Assembly: GCA_963749035.1 (NCBI GenBank)
Contig: CAVVKW010000002.1
Span: 868,001-932,000, forward strand
Reading direction: 5' to 3'
Source: CAVVKW01 sp963749035
Lineage (GTDB): Bacteria; Verrucomicrobiota; Verrucomicrobiia; Chthoniobacterales; JAATET01
Length of the DNA: 64,000 nucleotides
Shown piece after piece: positions 26,443-33,164 of this stretch. The translations under genes were made by a program, and so were the position numbers. Each line of letters opens with the position of its first letter. The first letter of the stretch is position 1. The notes under the pieces were generated by a model, which was given only the letters and a program-made list of their open reading frames with translations, made no database searches and was not told where the DNA came from.

Positions 26443-26457
26443 CCTGTATTTCCGAAA

Positions 26458-27030
26458 TCAGACTCTCAAAGCCGCCCGAAATCCGCGCACTCCATAATAC
26501 GACTGCGCCCCGTTGTGTCCGACAAACACTCGCCCGAAGCGCCGCTCACAATAGAGTGCCCCGCCCCGCTCCCGGATTGCTTCCGGCGTCCTGACCCAAC
26601 TCGACGTCTTCAGGTCGAACTCCCCGAGCGTCTGGAGTTCGCCGTATTCCTCCTCGGTTAGCATTTCCACACCCATCTCCGTCGCCAGATCATCCGCGCT
26701 CGTCTTCGGCCTGTGCTCCTTCCGCGAGTCGAGCGCCCTGCGGTCATAGCAAACACCCCGCCGCCCAGCCGGCGACTCAGACGAGCAATCCATGAAAACG
26801 AACTCCCCCGTCTTGGAATCTCGCCCGATCACGTCCGGCTCCCCCCCAGTCCGTTCCATCTCTCCCAGCGACCATAACTTCCCGGCACCCCCCTCCAAGC
26901 GAGCGAGCAGCTCCTTCCACTCGATCTGCGCGTGACGCTCCGGATTTGCCGCAAACCGCTGCTTCAAAACGACGAGCAACTCCCCCGCATCCGCCGCCGA
27001 CAACCTTCCCTTCACCCCATTCATCTTCAT
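26458..27030 (-). CDS. DUF4256 family protein
   Basis: A 190-aa protein matching the uncharacterised DUF4256 group by length and phrases: LLVVLKQRFAANPERH near the N-terminus, LWSLGEMERTGGEPDVIG, FVFMDCSSESPAGRR, and DLATEMGVEMLTEEEY. No signal peptide or helix is seen, so it is cytoplasmic. No function is established for the family. It sits at the start of the accessory stretch, antisense to its left neighbour, without an operon partner. Confidence 0.8.
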   Translation of the reverse strand: MKMNGVKGRLSAADAGELLVVLKQRFAANPERHAQIEWKELLARLEGGAGKLWSLGEMERTGGEPDVIGRDSKTGEFVFMDCSSESPAGRRGVCYDRRALDSRKEHRPKTSADDLATEMGVEMLTEEEYGELQTLGEFDLKTSSWVRTPEAIRERGGALYCERRFGRVFVGHNGAQSYYGVRGFRAALRV

Positions 27031-27178
27031 CGCGCCCCCGACACCCTCCGATCCGAAAAGGGCAACGAAACACTCATCGCCCCGTCATACCGCGCGGATC
27101 GCCCCACCGACCCCAATCAGCCAGGCGAGTCTCCATCAACCCGCCCATTCGATTCCGCCACCGCGACAGGATCCGATC

Positions 27179-27691
27179 TCAGTCGAATTTCTGGTCGCGC
27201 TTCAACGACGACGGATGGACAAACTCCTCCACAACCTCGTCGCCATCCAGAACCCGGACCCAAATCCCCTCCAACTCGTCACGCGACGTATCCCGTCGGC
27301 CGCTGGTGTAGTAGTAGCCCGAAGCCAAACTTTTCGCCCGGAGTTTCACCGCCTTCGTGACGAACTCAAACTTCTCCCCTCCCGGGATCACGGGGACATC
27401 CTCCGCACCCGACTCCCGCTTCAACTCCGCGTCCCGTCGATTCGTTTTCCCGTCGTCGATCAGAAAAAAGACCCGATACTCAGCCCGCAACGCCGGCGTG
27501 TCGTTGATCAGCGAGTTGTTCTTGAGAGCAATCTTATAGAACCCCTCGGAGGTGGCGACCGCGGTGTTTCCCGCCCGGTCTTTATCGGAAGACTCTTCCT
27601 TCGGAATCGCCGAAATCTTGAGATCAACGTTCCCAGCGACACTCACCCGAACGAGAGCCAGCGCAGCAAGTAAGACAACTGAACGAAGCAT
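27179..27691 (-). CDS. Secreted protein of unknown function
   Basis: 170 aa from the preferred ATG at 27691, which begins a clean signal peptide (MLRSVVLLAALALVRVSVAG). An upstream ATG at 27724 would add eleven residues, but a near-consensus promoter ends so close to it that the transcript would start almost at that codon; the downstream ATG is therefore favoured. The mature part is short and beta-rich by composition (FYKIALKNNS, YRVFFLIDDGK) and could be an immunoglobulin-like fold. No family recognised. Confidence 0.65.
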   Translation of the reverse strand: MLRSVVLLAALALVRVSVAGNVDLKISAIPKEESSDKDRAGNTAVATSEGFYKIALKNNSLINDTPALRAEYRVFFLIDDGKTNRRDAELKRESGAEDVPVIPGGEKFEFVTKAVKLRAKSLASGYYYTSGRRDTSRDELEGIWVRVLDGDEVVEEFVHPSSLKRDQKFD

Positions 27692-27733
27692 CGTGCGCCA
27701 CCGATTCTGGTAAAAAGTTTTCATCGGCGCGGA

Positions 27734-27760
27734 ATTATAAGTCTCCCACCATTTTGTCAA
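27734..27760 (-). promoter_or_regulatory. Strong sigma-70-like promoter for the secreted protein gene
   Basis: Minus-strand TTGACA (27755-27760) and TATAAT (27734-27739), both perfect consensus boxes, but with a 15-base spacer that is shorter than the usual 16-18. In such a GC-rich region the pair is unlikely to be chance. Confidence 0.6.
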
Positions 27761-27863
27761 GCCGCCACCCCGACGACCACCCACCGCTACCCAAATCCAC
27801 GGCCGAGCAAACGTTACCAACGTATTCATCACCCGCATCGTCTCGATCCGCGACCCTTCGATT

Positions 27864-27879
27864 GCGGGTTGCAACCCGC
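27864..27879. repeat. Perfect 16-bp palindrome
   Basis: GCGGGTTGCAACCCGC in the 224-base spacer between the secreted protein gene and the DUF3800 remnant. It could be a dispersed word repeat or a protein-binding site. Nothing else was identified in that spacer apart from the promoter listed separately. Confidence 0.45.
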
Positions 27880-27948
27880 GGGGCGGGCTACTACTTTGCC
27901 GACAAGTGGATTGGGAGAAACCGGTCGGCGTCGTGGCCTCGGTGAGCA

Positions 27949-28326
27949 TCATCGGGGCCTTTCGCTTTTTCTGGGGGGATAGATTTTGAGCCCCCATCCA
28001 TCGAAGTCCTCACCCACCTTCTCTCGCCCTCCGGCACAGAAGAATTTGCGCTTCAGAACCTCGAATGCCTGATTGGGCTGCCCGCTTCTTAGAACGCTGA
28101 GTCCGATCGGCCTGGCGACGAGGTCGGCAAGCTGTAGCCCAGAAGACATTACCATCTTGTTGGAAAACCGGATCTCGAGTGGGAGCATACCATCTTGCGA
28201 ATTCTGGCCGTCACAGATCCTGCGAAATTCCAGCTCAAGCTCGTCGTCCTCTTTCTTCCCGCGCTGCTCCACGACGACGTGCCCATGGCGGAAAGTCGGT
28301 TCGCGGAGATTGGTGACGGTATTCAC
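27949..28326 (-). pseudogene. DUF3800 family protein, 5'-truncated remnant
   Basis: The 125 codons encode the C-terminal half of DUF3800, a family of about 230-270 residues. Recognised phrases are VVVEQRGKKEDDELELEFRR, SSGLQLADLVARPIG and QPNQAFEVLKRKF, ending in GWGLKIYP. The N-terminal half, with the family's LDESG strand, is missing. Upstream of the GTG at 28326 the sequence belongs instead to a fragment that looks like another gene's 3' end. DUF3800 genes are often found beside restriction-modification or other defence genes. Possibly still translated, but probably not functional. Confidence 0.75.
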
Positions 28327-28331
28327 TAAGA

Positions 28332-28424
28332 CTAAGCGACGGCCGCGTAGAGATCCTTCTGAAATCCCGAGAAGACCTCAGGAATCTGGTTCACGTCGCC
28401 GAGCTCCGTCTCGGCTTTGTTCAT
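28332..28424 (-). pseudogene. Apparent 3' remnant of a type I restriction hsdR gene
   Basis: A 30-codon frame whose ATG overlaps the fic stop (ATGA). From residue 5 it reads ETELGDVNQIPEVFSGFQKDLY. That resembles the C-terminus of EcoEI-type HsdR subunits, where a 'ELGxxxxIRxxFxGFQKxLY' ending is common. If right, a deletion has removed nearly the whole hsdR and joined its tail to the fic gene. The alternative is a chance short frame. Confidence is limited by length. Confidence 0.45.
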
Positions 28425-29497
28425 GAGTCCTCGAGGCTCACCCCGCTCAATAGCGCGAAAAGGGGTTCGTTGATGTAAAAGTTGCTCTTGCCCAGCTTCT
28501 CTTTTCGCAGAATTCCCGCCTTGGTGAGCTGATTGAGATACTTGGTCGCCGTGATGCGGGAGACGCCTAGCTCCCGCTCCACGAATCCGATCTTCGTGTA
28601 AGGGTGGCGGAACAAATTGTTGAGCAAATCCTGACTGTAGATTTTCGGCAGCCGCTCGCGCAGGTCGTGTTTGGTGCCGAGCATCAATTCCCGGAAATTT
28701 TTCACCAACCCCACGGCACTTCGCGACGTCACCGCCACACCACGCAGCAAGTAAAGGCACCACTCGGCCCAGCGACCCTCGTCGCGCACCGTCTGCAAAA
28801 ATCGGTAGTAGTCTGGCTTCGTCGTCGTGATGTAGCGGCTCAGATAAAGCACAGGAAGATCGAGCAACCCTTCCCGCTGCAGCACGAGGAGGTTGAGAAT
28901 TCGGCCCGTGCGCCCGTTGCCATCGTAGAAGGGATGGATGCTCTCGAATTGATGATGCGCGATCGCCATCCGCAACAAGGGATCCAGCCCATCGTCGGCG
29001 TGGAGGAAGTCGATGAGATTGCCCATCAGATTTTCGACCTCGGCGGCCTCCTGCGGGGGTTCGTAGATGACTCTGTCGGTTGTCTCGTTTCTCAAGACCG
29101 TACCCGGCAGTTTCCGCAACCCCGCGCGGTTCTGCTCCAGCTCGGCCTGCACGGCCAGGACGGTTTCCAAGCGAATGAGGCCCGAGGCCCGCACCGCCTC
29201 GAACCCTACCCGCAGCGCCGCGACGTAATGCCGCACCTCCTTCGCGGCTCCCGAGGCCGCTCCGTCGGATTGCACCGCAAAGAGCTCGTCGTGCGAGGTG
29301 ATGATGTTTTCGATCTCCGAGCTATCCTTCGCCTCTTGAATTCCAAGCGTATCGAGTAAAATGGCTCGGTTCGGCAGCGACTCGCACAGCCCTTTCAACT
29401 CCGCCAGATGCCGATGCGCCTCCGCAACCGCCCCCCAAACCTCCCGCGTCTCCAACGAGAAAACGTTTTTGATCGGCAGTAGCGGAAGCGACGACAT
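28421..29497 (-). CDS. fic: Fic family protein with C-terminal winged helix
   Basis: A 358-aa Fic protein. The active motif HPFYDGNGRTGR has the catalytic His188. The class II inhibitory helix is present as SSEIEN (Ser59, Glu63, Asn64), where the Glu blocks ATP binding. Residues about 300-345 (YTKIGFVERELGVSRITATKYLNQL) form a winged helix-turn-helix. Fic enzymes usually transfer AMP to a target hydroxyl; the HTH suggests that it regulates its own transcription. An inverted repeat sits 5 bases before the start codon. Fic genes often lie within type I restriction loci, matching the remnant just downstream. Confidence 0.92.
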   Translation of the reverse strand: MSSLPLLPIKNVFSLETREVWGAVAEAHRHLAELKGLCESLPNRAILLDTLGIQEAKDSSEIENIITSHDELFAVQSDGAASGAAKEVRHYVAALRVGFEAVRASGLIRLETVLAVQAELEQNRAGLRKLPGTVLRNETTDRVIYEPPQEAAEVENLMGNLIDFLHADDGLDPLLRMAIAHHQFESIHPFYDGNGRTGRILNLLVLQREGLLDLPVLYLSRYITTTKPDYYRFLQTVRDEGRWAEWCLYLLRGVAVTSRSAVGLVKNFRELMLGTKHDLRERLPKIYSQDLLNNLFRHPYTKIGFVERELGVSRITATKYLNQLTKAGILRKEKLGKSNFYINEPLFALLSGVSLEDS

Positions 29498-29502
29498 GTA
29501 TA

Positions 29503-29517
29503 GAAAACTGCGTTTTC
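29503..29517. promoter_or_regulatory. Candidate operator upstream of fic
   Basis: A perfect inverted repeat, GAAAAC-TGC-GTTTTC, 5 bases ahead of the fic ATG. A looser AGAAA-8-TTTCT repeat lies about 30 bases further up. Position and symmetry fit a binding site, perhaps for the HTH domain of Fic itself. Confidence 0.45.
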
Positions 29518-29605
29518 CTTATCGCGTCACCGACATCATGTAAAGAAATCCCGTCTTTTCTAGGCACAAAGCCGGAGCAAACTGCCTCGTGCATCGGACC
29601 CTAGC

Positions 29606-29669
29606 ACGTGTCGATCTCGGCACCGTTTCTCGACACGTCCAGCCAAAGTGTCGACTCCATCGACACGTC
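29606..29669. repeat. Cluster of TGTCGA/TCGACA half-sites
   Basis: ACGTGTCGA (29606-29614) pairs perfectly with TCGACACGT (29630-29638). A second unit, TGTCGA-5-TCGACA, spans 29649-29665. The word TCGACACGTC occurs twice, exactly 30 bases apart. The cluster lies between the fic promoter region and the stop of the sigma operon, so it may be an operator array or a terminator-like structure. The rest of the 29498-29759 spacer shows nothing clear. Confidence 0.4.
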
Positions 29670-29759
29670 AACGCGCGCCGGGGAAGGCCGGGTGCAGGCA
29701 ATGAGTTTCCCACCTGCGCGGTTGATGTCTTTCGGACTAAACTTCGACCCCGCCCACTT

Positions 29760-31172
29760 CTACCATTTACCCGATACCCAATCTTCAGCCGTTACGTAGG
29801 CTCTTGGCGACGTCCGCTGATCGCTGCCGCCATCATCCACCAGATTCCAGCCAACCCCGTAGAGAAGAAACCCGTCTTCCGATCCCTTCGTTCGCCGGTA
29901 GCACAATGAGTCTCCCGACATCAAATCCAGAGGCACCGTTTCCAAGAACTCCGGCACCAGCTCGCCTAGTTCCCCCGGAACCGTTCCGTTTCGCAGCCGA
30001 TATCGCTCAATAGCACAAGCGATCATCGCGAGATCGACCTGCGTCTGAACGTGGAACGCGCGAGGGATTGACTTCACGTAGGAGTCGACGGCGATCAGCG
30101 ACAGGGGGGTCTGAATCATCTGCAGCAAGCTTTGTCGCTGATTCGCCATCGAGGCTTCCAACGCAGCTTGCCGCGCAGGCCATTCTTTCGGCTGCTGCAG
30201 TCCGTCAATAAATTCTTGGTTGAAGGTGGCCCAAAGCGAGCGATCCAATGCATCGAAGCCCGCCGGTCGCAATCTCCAGAGAAGAAGCCCAACACTTCCT
30301 AGCGGATCTTCGCCCGAAACCCGCGAGAGCGCCCGCGTGCCTTCCGCATCCAACCGAGCCATCTCGAGCAACGACGAAACCCGCTCGCCCCGCAGCGTCT
30401 GCTGCATTTCCACGGTGAGATGAATCTCCGCCAGCAGGCGTTGGAATCTCGACAGCTCCGCTTCGGACCACCCGCCCATCTCGATTCCCGCCGAGATCGT
30501 CTGAATGGCCATCGCTACCAACGACTCCCTCACCAACAGTGAGATCAGGACCAATGGATCTCGATTTCGGTCCGCTAAATTGAGAGTCAACTCCACGTCC
30601 CTCGCGGCCCCGTTGGAATCCCCCAGCTCCAGCTTGGCCCGGGCCTGGGCGTCCAGTCCCTGCGCCAAGGTGATCATGATGGAAACCTGAGGAATCCCCA
30701 TCGCGAATCCCTCGCTGTAATCCACTGGCCAGACCGTTCCCGGCCTCAGCGCCGCCGCTCGGACGTCATCCCAAATCGGCTTCTCCCTCGCCGCGACGTC
30801 CAGCACGACCTGCGCCGCTTCGCTCTCCGACCCATCAAAACTTTCGTCCACCTCTCGCGCGAAATTGACCAGATGCGAATACTTCGGTTGAAAGCCACCG
30901 CGAAAGCTCTCGATCTCATCCAAGCGCCAATCCGCTCGCGGCTTCGTGAAAAGCTCCGCAAACACCGGAGCCGCCGCGAAGTTTAGCTCGTCGGGGATCG
31001 GCGTGGGCTGGATCTCCGCGACCGTCAGCGGCTCACCCAGCGCTTGCAACCGCGCCTCCGTCTCCGCCCAGACCAGCGCCCCCCACCAATTTGCGGCCGC
31101 GTATCCCAGCACAATTACCGTCACCGACAACGCCGCCAACGCCAGCCCGATTCGGAACAATTTCTTCTTCAT
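29760..31172 (-). CDS. Membrane-anchored protein in ECF sigma operon, paralogue of the 21561-23036 product
   Basis: A 470-aa protein with one N-terminal transmembrane helix (about 7-30) and a long helical extracytoplasmic part. Just after the anchor it reads LQALGEPLTVAEI and then AAAPVFAELF, nearly identical to the paralogue at 21.6 kb. The C-terminus has IACAIERYRLRNGTVP, LVPEFLETVPLD and CYRR, again matching. It is the third gene of an operon with an ECF sigma factor and a small membrane protein, with a 4-base overlap at its start. It may sense an envelope signal for the sigma factor or be its target; neither is proven. Confidence 0.78.
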   Translation of the reverse strand: MKKKLFRIGLALAALSVTVIVLGYAAANWWGALVWAETEARLQALGEPLTVAEIQPTPIPDELNFAAAPVFAELFTKPRADWRLDEIESFRGGFQPKYSHLVNFAREVDESFDGSESEAAQVVLDVAAREKPIWDDVRAAALRPGTVWPVDYSEGFAMGIPQVSIMITLAQGLDAQARAKLELGDSNGAARDVELTLNLADRNRDPLVLISLLVRESLVAMAIQTISAGIEMGGWSEAELSRFQRLLAEIHLTVEMQQTLRGERVSSLLEMARLDAEGTRALSRVSGEDPLGSVGLLLWRLRPAGFDALDRSLWATFNQEFIDGLQQPKEWPARQAALEASMANQRQSLLQMIQTPLSLIAVDSYVKSIPRAFHVQTQVDLAMIACAIERYRLRNGTVPGELGELVPEFLETVPLDLMSGDSLCYRRTKGSEDGFLLYGVGWNLVDDGGSDQRTSPRAYVTAEDWVSGKW

Positions 31173-31507
31173 GATCTTGGTTTCACAATGATTGAGCTTT
31201 CCAACTCGATCCGCCGCACTTCGGGAGTCAGCTCACCGGTCAGCGCAAGGCGCCGCGTGGCTTCCCAGCCGCGGATCGTCGCCGCCACGTCGACCTGCCC
31301 ATCCGGTCGCGGCAGCTCCGGAGTCGTCCATTTTAGTGCCAGGATCAGCACCCACGCGACGCCGATCACCCCCCACACCGATCGCTCGGCCCGACGGAAG
31401 ACCGTCCCACCCCGCGACCGTCCCGCCAGCACGCGACGCCGCAATCCCGACGGCACGGGCCGCAAGGACACCGAACGCAGGAGTTTTTCCGGATCAGACG
31501 GTTTCAT
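31169..31507 (-). CDS. Small single-helix membrane protein, putative anti-sigma factor
   Basis: A 112-aa protein with a cytoplasmic N-terminus (about 40 residues, basic), one transmembrane helix (about 44-61, VWGVIGVAWVLILALKW) and a short periplasmic tail. It overlaps the sigma factor gene upstream (14 bases) and the 470-aa gene downstream (4 bases). Position and topology are those of an anti-sigma factor, but no ZAS zinc motif (HxxxCxxC) is present, so the assignment is by context only. Confidence 0.6.
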   Translation of the reverse strand: MKPSDPEKLLRSVSLRPVPSGLRRRVLAGRSRGGTVFRRAERSVWGVIGVAWVLILALKWTTPELPRPDGQVDVAATIRGWEATRRLALTGELTPEVRRIELESSIIVKPRS

Positions 31508-32015
31508 TTTCAGAATGGAGACGCGCCGCGTCGCGTAATTTGTCTATCGCGTAGCGGTAACGACTCGCCGCCGTGTTCGCCGGGATGCCCAAGGTTTTCG
31601 CGATCTCGCGGAAGGTCAGCTCTTCCCAGATTTTGAGATGCACCACTGCCCGCTGTTCCTCCGGCAGTCCCGCCAACTCCTCCAGCAAGCGCTCCACCTC
31701 CTCGGATTCCTCCCCGGAGATCCAGAAGCGGTCCCCGGCCAGCCGGAACTCCTCGACCGCCTCCCGCCGCCGCGTTCCGCGTCGAACGAGATCCACGAAC
31801 GCATTGTGCGCCGCCCGCAAAAGATACCGCCGAGGCTCCCGGACCGTGAAAAACGGACGGCGCGCCGTTTTGATAAACACCTCCTGCACCAAATCCGCCG
31901 CGTCCGCTTCCGACCGGGCCAGATTCAACAAAAACGCAAAGACGCTCGAGGCATGCTCATCGTATAGGCGTTCAAGCTGTCGGGAATGCACGGAGGAGAA
32001 AAATCGGTTCAACAA
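31494..32015 (-). CDS. ECF-type RNA polymerase sigma factor
   Basis: A 173-aa protein with region 2 (LYDEHASSVFAFLLNLARSE, then DLVQEVFIKTARR) and region 4 (LPEEQRAVVHLKIWEELTFREIAKTLG, then NTAASRYRYAIDKL), the two domains of group 4 sigma factors. It should direct RNA polymerase to a small regulon and be held by the next gene's product. The first start is TTG at 32015; a GTG at 31991 is possible and would trim eight residues. The 183 bases upstream hold no promoter I can name; autoregulation would be usual. Confidence 0.9.
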   Translation of the reverse strand: MLNRFFSSVHSRQLERLYDEHASSVFAFLLNLARSEADAADLVQEVFIKTARRPFFTVREPRRYLLRAAHNAFVDLVRRGTRRREAVEEFRLAGDRFWISGEESEEVERLLEELAGLPEEQRAVVHLKIWEELTFREIAKTLGIPANTAASRYRYAIDKLRDAARLHSENETV

Positions 32016-32198
32016 CCCAGACGCCCAATCCCCAGCATTTGTCTAATCCGGATCGATCCGATTCACTCTGGCGCGTCCGCAAAGCCACTCCATGTCCCCG
32101 CGGTGTCGCACTGCAGACTGCTCGCCATTCCCGGTCGACTCATCCCCCGCCGATTTGAGGGCGGAGTGCGACGGTATCCGCACGCTTGTCGGCTTCGT

Positions 32199-32528
32199 TC
32201 ACACCGGCACCAGCACAGCGTGCCTTCGGAAAAGCGGGATTCCCACCCGCCGGATGTGGGCCGCAACGTCGGCGGCGAGTCGCTCATCGATGATCACGAG
32301 ACTGAATCCGTAGGGCGTTGGCAGATCGTCGAAAGCGGCATCGATCCGGCCGATGGTCTGCCGGTCAAGCGCATGGCCCACGAGCGCAAGATCAATATCG
32401 GAAACCCGCCGGTGCGTCCCCTTGGCGCGCGAGCCGAAAAGAATCGCCTGATCCACTTCCGGAAACTGCGCGAGCACGTCAGTGATCTGCTGCAGAGTTC
32501 CTGTCGGAATACCGTGGTCGACGCTCAT
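32199..32528 (-). CDS. mntA: MNT-domain nucleotidyltransferase antitoxin
   Basis: A 109-aa minimal nucleotidyltransferase. The catalytic signature GSRAKGTHRRVSDIDLAL contains GS and DxD, the metal and NTP site. In HEPN-MNT systems this antitoxin silences its toxin by adding AMP groups. Its start overlaps the HEPN gene's stop by 4 bases, toxin gene first. All the catalytic residues are kept, so it should be active. Confidence 0.87.
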   Translation of the reverse strand: MSVDHGIPTGTLQQITDVLAQFPEVDQAILFGSRAKGTHRRVSDIDLALVGHALDRQTIGRIDAAFDDLPTPYGFSLVIIDERLAADVAAHIRRVGIPLFRRHAVLVPV

Positions 32529-32959
32529 GGTTCCTCGTCCTCGAATTCGGTGAAGCGGCGCAGAAACGCGTCAAACGCAGGGACGTATCGGGTGAGAATC
32601 GCCGTGGCGATTTCCACCGCCGTTTCCTCGTTATGGGTGTGCGACGTGCGGTTCCGACTCTCGATCATCGCGATCCAATCCTCACCTTCCTCGATGACGT
32701 CGTGGGCAAACGCCGTCCGCACCACCGGCTTCGGCCCTCGCAGCTCAGAGAAGCCGATGAACTCCAGATAATCCTTCAAGACTTTCCACCCGAGCTCGAA
32801 GGTGAATTCAAACGCCCGAATCAGTCCTTGCTGCTCAAGGTCGGTCAGTTTTCGCTCACGCGAAAGCGCAGCCGCTCCCGACAAGCTGCTATGAGCCTTG
32901 CGAAAACTCTGCAAGCGCTGCTGCCACCGGACATCGGGATTTGCCATGCCGTGATCCAT
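32525..32959 (-). CDS. hepT: HEPN-domain toxin (HI0074/HepT-like)
   Basis: A 144-aa helical protein of the nucleotidyltransferase-substrate-binding group, with RAFEFTFELGWKVLKDYLE and SRNRTSHTHNEE. The RNase motif RxxxxH is kept (Arg102, His107). In described HepT toxins the motif continues HxY, and the Tyr is AMPylated by the antitoxin. Here that position is His109. An internal ATG (residue 5) gives the family's usual N-terminus MANPD and may be the true start. Linked by a 4-base overlap to the MNT gene. Confidence 0.85.
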   Translation of the reverse strand: MDHGMANPDVRWQQRLQSFRKAHSSLSGAAALSRERKLTDLEQQGLIRAFEFTFELGWKVLKDYLEFIGFSELRGPKPVVRTAFAHDVIEEGEDWIAMIESRNRTSHTHNEETAVEIATAILTRYVPAFDAFLRRFTEFEDEEP

Positions 32960-33086
32960 AGCAGACTAAAGCGCCGCGGAAAAGGCACGGAGCAGCAACG
33001 AGTTGATCGACGCTTTCAGCCCAGCGCACGTGGTGTTGCACTTCGCTTCAGAACGGGAAGGCAAAACCCGTCCCCAAAAACGCAAA

Positions 33087-33112
33087 ACAGCCCCGACTTT
33101 CGTCGGGGCTGT
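33087..33112 (-). terminator. Rho-independent terminator of the dnaK-groESL cluster
   Basis: A perfect 11-bp stem (ACAGCCCCGAC / GTCGGGGCTGT) with a GAAA loop on the minus strand, followed by T-rich sequence. It lies about 50 bases past the groEL stop. Confidence 0.88.
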
Positions 33113-33164
33113 CGCAATTGAGCAGGTGCGCCCGTGGGCGTCCGGCTGAGCTTGCTGGTCGGAA

